Origin: Priapulus caudatus
Taxonomy: Eukaryota > Priapulida > Priapulimorpha > Priapulimorphida > Priapulidae
Length of the DNA stretch: 40,630 nt
Direction: 5' to 3'
Assembly (NCBI RefSeq): GCF_000485595.1
Contig: NW_014577093.1
Span: 407,336-447,965 of the forward strand
The first letter of the stretch is position 1; each line of letters begins with the position of its first letter. The notes under the pieces are model-generated. The model was not told where the DNA came from and made no database searches. It saw nothing but the letters and a program-made list of their open reading frames with translations. A program made the translations under genes and the position numbers. Below, in pieces: positions 1 to 10,200 of this stretch.

Positions 1-600
1 CCACCACGCACACAGCACCACCACACAGCCCCCACCTCACACTGCCCGCACCGCACCCACTCACAGTGCCCCCGCACTGCGCTCCCACCTCCGGACACCG
101 GAGCCCTCGCATCGCCCCCGCACACACACAGCCCCCAGACCTCACACTAGCCCCGCACCGCCTCCCACCGATCGAAACAACTGCCACCCACACCCGCCCC
201 ACCTCACAACTACCTCCGCCCACCGCTCCCAGCCTCATCACTGCCCCCACCTCAACTGCCCGCACGCTGCCCACGGACCACACTTGTCGCCCCCGCAACC
301 GCTCCCAACTCACACTGTTGCCCTCCCCGGCGCACACACACAAGCCCCCACCTCACACTGCCCCGCACCGCACCACTAACCACAGTGCCCCGCACTGCCC
401 ACCTCACACGCGGCCCTGGCACACACACAGACCCCCACCTCACAACTGCTCCGCGCATCCGCCCCCACCTCACATGCCTCTTGCACCGCTCCCACCTTCA
501 CGACGTGTCGCCGCACCGCTCCCACCTTCACACTGGCCCCCTCACCCGCACACACACCGAACGAGCCCCACCTCAACACTGCCCCGCACCGCGCCCCGCC
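1..600. repeat. GC-rich minisatellite, CCCACCTCACACTGCCCCGC type
   Basis: Irregular tandem copies of a C-rich unit built from CCCACCTCACACTGCC, GCACCGCTCCC and CACACACAG blocks. Copies differ in order and by many small indels, so no single period fits. All long open frames across it are Pro/His/Thr low complexity and are not genes. From about 600 to 840 the sequence is GC-rich and unique, with nothing recognised. Confidence 0.85.
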
Positions 601-839
601 TATACGTACTCTTGCGGTGTGTTCGTCACTGTCCGTAAAGCTCGCGCACGCTCGTGCGCGGCCTTCGGCCTCCCGGTCCTCGGCTGTCCCTCGACCAGTG
701 GGTCCGACGCGGCGCGTAGTCTGACGGCGGCCGCCGGTACTCGTCGTCGTCGGCGCTGTTCTGGCATCCGGCTTAGGCGTTCGGTCGCCGCGCGCTTGCG
801 CTTCTTCTGCCGGTCGCCTCCTTCCAGCGTCAGCTGGAA

Positions 840-1320
840 GTTGTCGCACGGAGAACGTCGACGAACGACTGTGGGGTGCGACAAGCGCTGTGATGAACGA
901 GGGGTGCGTACAACGTGTGTTGAACAAACGGCGGCAGCAAACAGGATCCTGCGGTGCCGAACAACGCCGTGGAGCGGCCATGTGGATGAGAAGTGCAGGC
1001 GCATGAACAGAGCTGCGGATGCGTAACAACGTCCGTCGTGCATCGAGCAATCGGTGTAACCGACCAGGCTGCGGTAGTTGCGAACAACGCTTGTGCGATG
1101 AACAACGCGCAGCCAAACAGAGTTTCGGGTCTGCGAACAGACGACTGTGATTGAAGAATGCCCGGCGACGACACTGACCTGACCTCACGGCCTGCGGGCA
1201 TGCGAAAACGCTGTGGATGAACGAGGGTGACGAACAACGCGTGATGAACCATCATGCGGGTGTGGACCATACACTGGTCATTGTCAATCTGAACAACACG
1301 GGTGAGGACAAGCTGTGGGT
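840..1320. repeat. Diverged tandem array of GAACAACGCTGTGGATG-like units
   Basis: Units of about 20-24 bases with the core AACAACG-CTGTG-ATGA recur (for example near 885, 950, 1005, 1080, 1210 and 1235). The core is related to the units of the two following arrays, AACAATG...GCTGTG, so this looks like the decayed edge of one array family. Confidence 0.6.
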
Positions 1321-3186
1321 TAAACAATGTAGGTGATGACAAGCTGTGTGGATTAAAACAATGTAGTGATGAGCAAGCTGTGGTTAAACAATTGTAGGAG
1401 TGATGAGCCAATGCTGGGGGTTAAACAATGTAGTGCATGAGCAAGCTGTTGGTTAAACATGTACGTGATGAGCAAAGCTTGTGGTATTAAACAATGTAGT
1501 ATGAGCAAGCGTGGGTAAACAATGTAGTGATCGAGGCAAGCTGTGCGGTTTAACCAATTGTAGTGTATGAGCAAGCTGTGGAGTTAAGGACAATGTGTGC
1601 ATGAGCAGCTGGGGTAAACAATGTCAGTGATGAGCAAGCTGTGGTTAAAACAATGTAGGTGATGAGACAAAAGTGTGGGATTAAACATTTAGTGATGAGC
1701 AAGCTGGTGGCGTGTAACAATGTTAGTGATGAGCAAGCTGTGGGATTAAACTCAACTTGGTAGTGATGAGCAACGCTTGTGGGTTAAACATGTAGTGATG
1801 AGCAAGCTGTGGATTAAACAATGTAGGATGAGCAAGCTGTGGGTCGGGTGAACAATGTAGTGATGAGCAAGCGTGGGTTAAACAATGTATTGATGAGCAA
1901 GCTGCTGGATTAAACAAGGTCTAGTTGATGAGCAAGCTGTGGGTCGTCCCGCTGAACAAATGTGAGTGATGAGCCACAGCTGCTGATTAGATAGCAATGT
2001 AGTGATGAGCAAGCTGTGGTGGTTAAACAATGTAGTGAGATGCAAAGCTGTGTAGTTAAACAATGTAGTAGATGAGCAAGCTGTGGTTAAACAATGTAGT
2101 GATGAGCAAGGCTGGTGGGTTAAACAAATGTAGTGAATGAGCAAGCTGGTGCGATTAAACACATGTAGTGATGAGCAGGCTTTGGGTTAAAACAATGTGA
2201 GTGGATGAGCGAAGCTGACCTGGTTTAAACAAGTGTAGTGATGTAGAAGCTGGGGGTTAAACATGTCAGTGATGAGCAAAGCTGTGGCCGGGTTAAGCAG
2301 TTAAACAAATGTAGTGAATGACAAAGGGGGGGCTGTGGTTAAACAATGGTAGTGATTGAGGCAAAGGCTTGGGATTAAACAATGTAGTGATCGAGGCAAG
2401 CTAATGGTTAAACAATGTAGTGATGAGCAATCTGTGGGGTTAAACAATGTAGTGATGAGCAACGCTGCTGGGGGTTAAACAATGTAGTGATTAGCAAGCT
2501 GTGCCGATTAAACAATGTAGTGATGAGGGCAAGCGCCTGTGGGTTAAAACAATGTGAGTGATGAGCAAGCTGCTGGATTAAACAATGTAGTGATGGAGAA
2601 GCTGTGGGTTAAACAATTGTAAGTCGATGAGCACAAGCTGTGGGGTTAAACAATGTAGTGATGAGCCAAGCTGTGGGTTTAAACAATGTAGTGAGATGGA
2701 AGCAAGTGTGGGTTAAAACAATGTAGTGATGGAGGCAAGCTGTGGGTTAAAACAATGTAGTGATGAGGGCAAGCTGTGGGTTAAAACAATGTTAGTGATG
2801 AGCAAGGCTGTGGGTTAAACAATGTAGGATATGAGCAGCTGTGGATTTAACACAATTATGCATGAGCAAGGCTGTGATTAAACTCAATGATAGTGATGGG
2901 CAAGCTGTGGAGTTAAACCAATGTAGTGATGGAGCAAGCATAGTGGGCTTAAACCAATGTAGTGATGAGCAAGGCTGTGGGTAAACAATGTGTGGATGAG
3001 CAAGCTTGGTTAAACAATGTAGTGATGAGCCAAGCTGTGCGGATTTAAACAATGGTAGTGATGAGGCAAAGCTGTGGATTAAACAATGTAGTGAGGGGCA
3101 AGCTGTGGATTAAACAATTGTAGTGAGGAGCAAGCTATGGGTTAAACCATGTAGTGCATGAGCAAAGCTGTGGGTTAAACATATGT
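1320..3186. repeat. 31-bp minisatellite, about 60 copies
   Basis: Unit of about 31 bases with the blocks GTGATGAGCAAGCTGTGGGT and TAAACAATGTA, repeated without a break. Almost every copy differs by one-base insertions or losses while the blocks stay in order. The indel pattern is scattered and non-inherited (few shared variants between neighbours), as expected from uncorrected long reads. It probably lies in or beyond the last visible intron of CatSper1. Confidence 0.95.
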
Positions 3187-3612
3187 TGTTAGTGTGAACA
3201 CGCTGTGCCCATGAACAGGTGAACAATGCTGTGGTTGTGAACAATGCTGTGATATGGACAGACTGCGCAGGTGTGAACAATGTGGTGATGCGCAAGCTGG
3301 GGGTATGAACAAACTGTGGGTGTAAACAGTGCTGTGGGCGTGAACAATGCAAGGATGAAGAAGCTGTGGGTGTGAACAATTTACACTGTGGGTGTGAACA
3401 ATTTACACTGTGGGCGTGAACAATGCAAGGATGAAGAAGCTGTGGGTGCGAACAATTTACACTGTGAGTGTGAACAGTGCTGGCAGTGTGAACAACGTGC
3501 AGATGAAAAAGCTGAGTGTGCAAACAATGCTGTGGGTGTGAACCATGCTGCGGGTGTGAACAACTCTGTGTGTGAATAATGCTGTGAAGAAAACGCTGTG
3601 AGAGTGAACAGC
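3187..3612. repeat. 18-20-bp tandem array, GTGGGTGTGAACAATGCT type
   Basis: Tandem copies of GTGTGAACAATGCTGTGGGT with a higher-order 66-base duplication (CAATGCAAGGATGAAGAAGC at about 3347 and 3421). The unit shares AACAATG and GCTGTGGGT with the 31-bp array next to it, so both probably come from one ancestral unit. Confidence 0.85.
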
Positions 3613-3639
3613 AATAAACAAGCAAGCAATCTAATAGCA

Positions 3640-4140
3640 AAAGCAGTTCAGTCCTTTGTTAACAGTCAACAAATCTATGTTTTACCCTCCTCTTGAGGGT
3701 CAAAATGTTATCAGACACTTACTCTTCGCACGTCAGCGGAAAGTAGATTTCATGGTCCTTTCAATAAAGTGATAAAAACGGTAGGTCAGCACTGAAACAA
3801 AAAAGTTTTGCACTCGGTCCGTTAGACCATGTCTTCAGAAAATGTCTGATATCTGACCTTTCCCCCACTGCCTTTTGACCTGTGACCTCCAATTTCGCGC
3901 TGGTGATGGGTTTCCTTCCCATCACACCATACATCGAATATTAAGAGCATAGGTCAAGCCGTTGAGATTTGTGTCGCAATTCCGTATTTCCTTCTATACC
4001 TTAAGTTAAGGGGGAAATATTCCCTCCATTAACACATTTTGACCTTTGACCCTTGACCCAAAATTCGACATCCTGAGTCCTTTTCGCGACCCCCCCGACG
4101 TCCCGAATATCAAAACCGTATGTCGAGCGGTTAATATTTG
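3640..4140. repeat. Dispersed-repeat-like sequence rich in TGACCTTTGACC
   Basis: Contains TGACCTTTCCCC, TTTTGACCTGTGACCTCC and TTTTGACCTTTGACCCTTGA, with a short inverted repeat ACCCTCCTCTTGAGGGT at 3684-3700. Repeats of TTTGACCT are common in old marine-invertebrate elements. No coding exon for the CatSper1 C-terminus was found here. Confidence 0.4.
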
Positions 4141-4143
4141 TGC

Positions 4144-4234
4144 CCAACTGTTGACGGACGGACGGACGGACGGACGAACAGACGGACAATCATGCGATTC
4201 TACAAGCTGGATCTGACTTCGTCAGCTGAGCTAA
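4144..4234 (-). repeat. Dispersed hairpin-headed repeat, copy 1
   Basis: Starts CCAACTGTTGACGGACGG, runs through a (GACG)n tract and ends in the imperfect hairpin AGCTGGATCTGAC...GTCAGCTGAGCT. The same parts in reverse order occur at 9606-9704, so this is a family with two copies here in opposite orientation. No coding capacity. Confidence 0.6.
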
Positions 4235-4348
4235 TAAAAGTCAAGATTGTTGAAATCATAAATGGCTGGGGTTCCAAGACTGGTCCTACCCCCCAATATT
4301 ACAGATCAAGGATTTTATATTATTAGCAGACAAGGGAGAGTAGCTTAC

Positions 4349-4412
4349 TTGAGAAATATGAAATACTCCATGACTATGTAGACGACCAGATAGATAAAAA
4401 CGTGCCAGGCTC
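4349..4412 (-). CDS. CATSPER1: CatSper1 exon 6: S6 helix
   Basis: Acceptor TCTTTTAG, donor CTCAA/GTAAGC. It encodes GAWHVFIYLVVYIVMEYFIF then LN, the inner pore helix. The GAW start and YFIFLN end are the CatSper1 S6 pattern. It leaves in phase 2 into an intron whose far exon is not visible. Confidence 0.85.
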
Positions 4413-6816
4413 CTAAAAGATAAGCGTGAATAACATAAAAGTTTGACTGTTAAGGTTCATGAGTAACATAAATATTTATTTAAAATCATTTCTTTAATTT
4501 GTTGAAGTAAATAAGCCAAATATTTTGAAAACACTACACTAAACAATACCTACGTCTAAAACCACAATTAAGTGATCTTCACACCCTAGCTTCCTCTACT
4601 TCTAGGGATAAGTTTATCTCAATAATATTCAATAAGGTAATAATATCAATGATAAGAAACATTACCACTGTCTTCACGCGTGACATCCCTGTAGATATAG
4701 AACCAGTCATCAAGTGTGAGAAGTTGGAACAGGGTGAATGCAGCTATTCCCACGTTGCCAAACCTGTCAGGGTCGTTTGTTGCGTAGAGACCACGCCCAA
4801 TCACTGCAAACATGTCTGGTCAAGCAGTGAAGGTACTAAAACTATTATGAGGCAAATCATGTGGTTCATGTTAGTGGCAACATGCATTAAGAAAACAAGT
4901 TTTGAGCAGAATATTATAGTTTGTTACAATTCATCACAATTCCGTGTTATTTTGCACAAAGCAGCTGGACAGTATATGATTTTATCTAGTAAATTTGACA
5001 TTCATGCACTTGTTACACAAGGGTAAATGTAAAACGAACTACATGTTCTGACCGATGTCACCAATAGATTTATTGTCAGTTGGATACAGATAAATAGAGC
5101 CATGAGAGTCACAATAGCACCCATAGACTGGACAGACTGTAGGCACGTGTTCATGATCACCTGAAGATTGTTCAAGAACCTGCAATGTGTAAGGCAAACG
5201 TAGAATGTATGCTAGGCAATTCATGATCATGCATTACAGTTTCACCAACAAATCCTTTACACCTCACAAACCTTGGTGTGTAACAGTTTAAACGAATACA
5301 TATGTAGTTTACATGTGTAACTATAGCAACAAGAGACTTGAATATAAGTCTGGATCTGCTTTAAGGAAGGTATAAGTAGGGACTGGGTATATAATAATGT
5401 CATTTACCTGATAGTGCGCAATACTCTGAGAGCTCTCAGAGCTCTGATCGCTCTGAAGATACGAAGTAGCCGAAAAATGGCTGCGCCGTTAAACCCACCA
5501 ATGTTTTCGATCACGAGTGGCATAACAAAGTCAACCAGGTTTGCCACGACAATCGTTAGATCTAAAAAATAACGAGCACATTGATAAATTAACTGAGGAG
5601 ACCTGACCTAGCTGACATTCATAGGGTTCATAAATGTATATATATATACATGTGCCGTTCTCATGTGCTACAATTTACATTGTATGTATGTATGCATGTA
5701 TGTATTATGTATGTATGTATATATATAGCCAGTTTGGTATGAGTAAGTGTATAATTAACAACGATGACAAGAATCGAGTGCTTACATGAATGATGAGGGG
5801 ACTATATATAAGGTAACTTGTGGTCATCATCACATCTTATCCCCTATGTTGAGTATTGCTATGATTTTACAATGCAATCGATTCCAAATTATGAATGCAC
5901 CACTTTTCTTACATCAGTATATCGCAGACATATCGAATGCCGTTTCTTACCTAAAATGTTCCATCCTTCTCTGAAAAATCGAGCCCGATATACGTAAAGT
6001 TTTAAAGTTGACTCCATGATGTAAACACCAAGAAAGCAACTATCTATAGCACCAAAGTAATAGTCTGCAGTAAAAAAAAACAGTATTGTTAACATTCATT
6101 CATACTTCGAACACGACTAGGTAATTATTATTGCGATTCCTGATCTCTTATACAATTTGTGTATAATTAATTACGTATATCAAGAAAAATAAGCGATTCA
6201 GATTACAGCTCTTTTGGTGTTATAGTTAAAATACTTTTACATGAGATACGTATTTGCCATTAATAATAATAATATTATTATCATACGAAGACGAACCTGC
6301 TCTCACTGATATATAGCCAAATGTCTGTGACACAAGCATGACTGTATTCAACAGGATTACGACAAGGATTGAGCCAGAAAATGCCTTTGATTCACAAAAT
6401 GTGTACATTAACTTGTGAAATGCGCTGGCATTTTCCAAAAACTCTTGAATCTTTTGTTTTTCGGATTTTTGTTTTTGTTCTTCTTTGACTTGTTTAAACG
6501 CTACCGGATCCACCGCACCATACTCGTCTTTTGCTTGGTTAATAATTGTTTGCACTTGTGTTATTTCTTCTAACGTAGTTAAGTACTGAGCTATACTGCT
6601 TCGTCTTCTGTTGGCAAAGGGACTGGGACCGGAGACAGAACCGTTCCGATCAGAAACAGAACCGGCCCGACCGGTAACAGAACTGGGCCGACGACTTCCT
6701 CTCCTCGCCGCAGCCAGGCTTTGCCTTCTTATCATTTCCTCTGTGACTTCATCCCCTAGTGTATCACCCTCCTCCTCCTCTTCATCCACGTCATTTTCAA
6801 TGGTATCAGCAGACAT
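4349..6816 (-). CDS. CATSPER1: CatSper1-type sperm calcium channel, six exons, 3' end missing
   Basis: Coding exons on the minus strand are 6816-6297, 6064-5951, 5561-5408, 5179-5088, 4815-4666 and 4412-4349. All junctions are GT-AG and phases match, giving 364 residues plus two bases. The product is the pore-forming alpha subunit of the flagellar CatSper channel, one six-transmembrane domain that assembles with CatSper2-4. Visible parts are a charged N-terminal tail (1-145), S1 (about 147-168), S2 (about 175-200), S3 (212-230), S4 (242-263), S5 (280-300), a pore loop with TLDDW at 327-331, and S6 starting at 345 and ending at FIFLN. The pore TLDDW and S6 GAW...YFIFLN match mammalian CatSper1 as I know it, which separates it from NaV, CaV and CatSper2-4. 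Unlike mammalian CatSper1 there is no His-rich tail. The remaining cytosolic C-terminus (usually tens of residues) was not found down to base 1, so its exon probably lies left of the window. Confidence is high for a voltage-gated cation channel and good for CatSper1. Confidence 0.86.
4666..4815 (-). CDS. CATSPER1: CatSper1 exon 5: end of S5 and calcium-selective pore loop
   Basis: Residues 295-343. It reads MFAVIGRGLYATNDPDRFGN, then the pore helix FTLFQLLTLDDWFYIYRD. TLDDW is the CatSper1 selectivity-filter motif; the acidic D329 would supply the calcium-binding ring with its CatSper2-4 counterparts. The acceptor is TTGACCAG and the donor is AGTG/GTAATG. Confidence 0.88.
5088..5179 (-). CDS. 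CATSPER1: CatSper1 exon 4: S4-S5 linker and S5
   Basis: Starts after TTGCAG in phase 2 and encodes FLNNLQVIMNTCLQSVQSMG followed by AIVTLMALFI, that is the S4-S5 linker and most of S5. The end is set at T/GTATCC because only this donor joins exon 5 in frame (phase 1, creating Y294). The donor is not a strong consensus. Confidence 0.8.
5408..5561 (-). CDS. CATSPER1: CatSper1 exon 3: S3 and S4 voltage sensor
   Basis: Residues 212-262 plus two bases of R263. S3 reads DLTIVVANLVDF. S4 places arginine at every third position: 242, 245, 248, 251, 254, 257, 260 and 263 (the last codon is completed in exon 4). The A/L-rich pattern FRAIRALRALRVLR is the CatSper1-like form of S4. The donor is CAG/GTAAAT. 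Confidence 0.9.
5640..5730. repeat. TA and GTAT microsatellite in CatSper1 intron 2
   Basis: (TA)n at 5637-5648, then (TGTA)n such as ATGTATGTATGCATGTATGT, then TATATATA at 5719-5727. Other parts of the CatSper1 introns (228-389 bases each) hold nothing recognised. Confidence 0.7.
5951..6064 (-). CDS. CATSPER1: CatSper1 exon 2: S2 and S2-S3 linker
   Basis: Residues 174-211, entered in phase 1 after CTGCAG and left at TTTTAG/GTAAGA. It encodes DYYFGAIDSCFLGVYIMEST, the S2 helix with the conserved acidic residue of voltage sensors (E192), and ends in FREGWNIL, whose W-N-x-x-D motif continues into exon 3. Confidence 0.85.
6297..6816 (-). CDS. CATSPER1: CatSper1 exon 1: cytosolic N-tail and S1
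   Basis: Residues 1-173. The ATG at 6816 is the first in frame. The tail has an acidic run DEEEEEGD (11-18), then a basic, serine-rich stretch (30-75) with repeated RRxS sites: RRQS at 30-33, RRGS at 38-41, RRPSS at 42-46 and RRRSS at 70-74. A coiled, Lys/Glu/Gln-rich linker (86-125) precedes S1 (about 147-168). The donor is GCAG/GTTCGT. A better-looking donor at TCA/GTGAGA, 13 bases upstream, would break the reading frame into exon 2. Confidence 0.85.
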
Positions 6817-7160
6817 TTTATATTCTATTATTTCGTTAACTAAATATTTGAGTGCGTCAAAATGTATAAAAACTCGCTAAGCAGACAAACAGGATTATGG
6901 GAATATATATATATATATAGACGAAGCCTCACGGCTGCGAACACTTGCTGTCTGTACTTGTAAGTAAATGTGGTACCAGTCTATGATGACATTGGTTTAT
7001 ACCCATAATGCTTTAGAGAAATTCTGTATGAGGACCATGCCAACGAAATTGTGTTTTCATTTTCATAACATTTCCCACCACTGCAGCAGTAATATTTCTT
7101 TCCGTTTTTATTAATATACCTCTTACTCTAACTCGGTGATATTTAGTTGTTGATTACAAT
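6817..7160. promoter_or_regulatory. Head-to-head intergenic region, possible bidirectional promoter
   Basis: The 344 bp between the CatSper1 ATG (minus) and the NAPA ATG (plus) must hold both 5' leaders and core promoters. Seen in it are an inverted CCAAT motif (ATTGG near 6990), a TATA-like run of alternating TA (6904-6919), and a TATAAA directly before the CatSper1 start on the minus strand. No CpG-rich stretch is present. Promoter role is inferred from gene arrangement only; a first non-coding exon for either gene cannot be excluded. Confidence 0.5.
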
Positions 7161-7255
7161 ATGGCAGATATCAACGAGCAGAAAGCTATGCAACTGATCG
7201 CAGAAGCTCAGAAGAAATCGAAAGGATCGTCGGGTCTATTTGGATCATTTTTCGG
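7161..7255 (+). CDS. NAPA: NAPA exon 1
   Basis: Begins [20 protein letters not shown] and runs into the loop [10 protein letters not shown]. The ATG context is CAATATGG. Donor GG/GTGCGT, phase 2. Confidence 0.9.
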
Positions 7256-10200
7256 GTGCGTTTTCCAATTGTTGCTGTGCTAGTAAATCCTCGTAAATGA
7301 CTCTAGGGATTATTTACACTCACTGTTCTAGTTGTGGTAACACATCACTCGCTCATAACAACACAGACGCTACACAGGGGGGATACATGCAGCATGTCAT
7401 CATGTTTGTGCTTTTATGGGGGGCAGTCTCACACACTCACAGTCACACAGTCACAGGCTCAGCTTAGCTCTAGTGTAGTAACTATAGCCCGCGTACAGTT
7501 GCCGCAGGGCTATAGAGCGTAACATGGCAACTGCGTATGAGTTATATTCTCACAACTTTTAGCCTATAATAACTTCTTCGGTATGCCAAATAAAACACAT
7601 TCTCTGCCAGACAAATGTCTTAAGTTACTATGAACACTAAAATACAACAGCAAACTAAGTAACTATCGCTTAAATATTGTAGGCCTACTTGTGATATTAC
7701 TCGTCGACGAAGATTGTTTATCAACTTGTAACCGCCATTTCTTGTTGCGCACGCTCGCGCGGTTCCGGTGCTAGTGTGCGGGCACAATGTATTTCCAAGT
7801 GGAGGGGTGGGCAGCCATTTTTCGGCCAGCTAGCGCGGTTTGCAACCGCGTGCAACCTGCCCACCCCTCCACTTGGAAATACATTGTGCCCGCTCACTAG
7901 CACCGGAACCGCGCGAGCGTGCGCAACGAGAAATGGTGGTTACAAGTTGATAAACAATCTTCGTAGGGTTACAACGCGAGCCTATTCTTTTCTTTGGAGG
8001 AGCCCCTGAGTGATTCACTCAGGGCGGTTTTATGGTGCGTTTTTCGAGACTAGAACTTCCAAACTGGGTTTATTCTAAACGAACCTTTCTCCGCTATCCT
8101 GGGACTTACTATGGCTGATAGGGTCTATGTCCCCCGGGGTACTGCCGGAACGTACCCTGGGTACGGTCCGGTATACCGGAACGTACCCTGGTACTATATT
8201 ATATGCCGGACCGTACCTAGCCTACTCCACTAACGAGTCTAGGGACTCGCCTACGCATACTCTCTAACCCTAACCCGAACCCTAACCCTAAACCTTATCC
8301 TAACCCTAACCCTAATCCTAACCCTAACCATATCAAATAGTGACCAGGGTACGTTCTAGTATACCGGACCGTACCCAGGGTACGTTCCGGCAGTACCCTG
8401 GGGGACATAGACCCTATGAGCCTTACTATGTACCTATCACAATACTCTGTATTAAACTAATATAACCTGTTACAAAATTTCGAAGTGACGAGCGGCGATA
8501 TTTCGAGCGCCATTTCTGTTGACCTGTGACGTACGCATTCCCAATGCGTATAGCGTTCGGCTAACTTCTGTTCCAAGATCGAATGCATCATGGGATGTCT
8601 GCTGTCAGTCATGACGTCACCAGAGCCAGCATGTCAGGCAACACAGGAGCCGAAGGTAGCCGAATGCTATGCGCATGGGGAATGCGTACGTCACAGGTCA
8701 ACAGAAATGACGCTCAAAATATCGCCGCTCATCACTTCGAAAGTTTGTAACAGGTCATATTAGTTTAATACAGAGTATTGTGATACATAGTAAGTCCCAG
8801 GATAGCGGAGAAAAGTTCGTGTTTAGAATAAACCCAGTTTTGAAGTTCTAGACCTGAAAAACGCACCATAAAACCGCCCTGAGTGAATCACTCAGGGGCT
8901 CCTCCAAAGAAAAGAATAGGCTCGCGTTGTAACCTACTCCTGTTGGGTTACATTATTGGATCTTGCTCAGCTAGTGCTTGCGAAGTTACGTCATTACGAC
9001 ATCACATTCACAGTCTCAATCCCAGTCGTTTTGCTGACCTTCCCCCCCCCAGAATTCCCGATTCTTGCAGCAACACAATGTGCACCCTAACAGAGGCACT
9101 TAAATATATTGTTAACTGGTTTTTAAATCGTATAATTACAAGTGATACATACTGCATAGCAGCTCTGAGGTAATGCGGTTCATCATCGTAAAGTGTGGTC
9201 AAAGTGTAATACGCACAACTGTTTTGTCTGCTCATGCCTAGTTTCAGACCCCGGTATTTATAGTTTTGCATATATGTTATTAAATTGCTTCTGTGCCCCT
9301 TGCAGGAGCGGGTCAGGCAAGCAAGAGGAAGCTGCAGAACTCTACATCAGGGCAGCCAACATGTTCAAGATGGCCAAGAAATGGAGTGGTATGCAGTCGA
9401 CCTAAACACAATCTAAATGAGTATTTTTAGAAGAATTGATGCAGTGCCCCAGCATGTGTTTATATGTTTGTGATGTATTTTCAATGTGCTTTTAATTGTG
9501 GTTTAATTTTATGTCTCGTGCAGATGTGCTTCGGACGTGCGTTTTCGTGTTTTGGACGTGGTTTCGTACGTAATCTATTATTATTTTTTATATTGTCTAA
9601 TGTTTTTAGCTCATCTGAAATAGTCAGATGCAGCTTGTAGAATTGCATAAGCGTGCGTCTGTGCGTGCGTCCGTGTGTCCATCCGTGCGTTCGTCAACAG
9701 TTGGACGTAACAGGCTTTGTTTAGCAGCAGATCTGTTTGCTGCTATGTGAGTAAGGTTGCCAGTGGATGCAGACGCATATGCGTGTCCACACTAACATCT
9801 CAATGACGATGTTCTTTTTTTCTTGTTTTTAGGTGGTGGATGAAAGCAACCAAATGATGCTGTCACTTCCTCGGCCGGCTTCTCTCTCCGTACGGCTTAT
9901 CCTGAGCTATTTGGGATCATCAGTATGCAATACACACATAGCGTTTATACGATATTCGTCATTGTCGGTGTGCGTGTAGTTTGTTTGAGCGTTGCCTTGG
10001 TAATCGCGGAGTCTTCCTGTTAGTATTTCCCCGTCGAACCCGGAGCATCTTTCCGTTAGATGAGACTTAATGGCTTCTTGTCTTGTTAGGAAGATGTATT
10101 TCGCTCGGCTTTACCTCGTGAATAGCAATTGCTGATCATTCTAGTTTCTCTCATAGAATACTGTGTGTATGAGTGTGCGTGTGTGTGTGCGTGTGCGTGT

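Larger units (their letters stand above)
7965..8936. repeat. 0.97-kb inverted-repeat element carrying a nested insertion
   Basis: Left arm 7965-8568 (interrupted at 8114-8421) pairs with right arm 8651-8936. Matching stretches include GAGCCCCTGAGTGATTCACT, CCGCTATCCTGGGACTTACT, and CCTGTGACGTACGCATTCCC with small mismatches. Without the insertion each arm is about 285-295 bases. The 80-base centre holds a TGACGTCA palindrome at 8612-8619. Each arm also has its own small hairpin, CCCTGAGTGA-TTCACTCAGGG. No transposase fragment was seen, so it is a non-autonomous foldback element. Confidence 0.88.

Noticed and set aside
376-1411. Several overlapping open frames of 147-270 codons
   Set aside because: They arise from GC-rich tandem repeats; both strands are open at once and none resembles a family.
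4649-5026. 125-codon plus-strand open frame
   Set aside because: It is the antisense shadow of CatSper1 exon 5 and its intron; the minus strand has the conserved pore sequence and splice sites.
4349-6816. NaV, CaV or two-pore channel instead of CatSper1
   Set aside because: Only one six-segment domain is present, with TLDDW in the pore and the GAW...YFIFLN S6; NaV and CaV have four linked domains with different filters.
8259-8330. Chromosome end
   Set aside because: The CCCTAA stretch is short, degenerate, internal to a MITE and flanked by NAPA exons.
9825-9850. Splice acceptor TTGTTTTTAG/GTGGTGG as an extra NAPA exon
   Set aside because: It is within the dispersed repeat, copy B has a different sequence there, and exons 2 and 3 join in frame without it.
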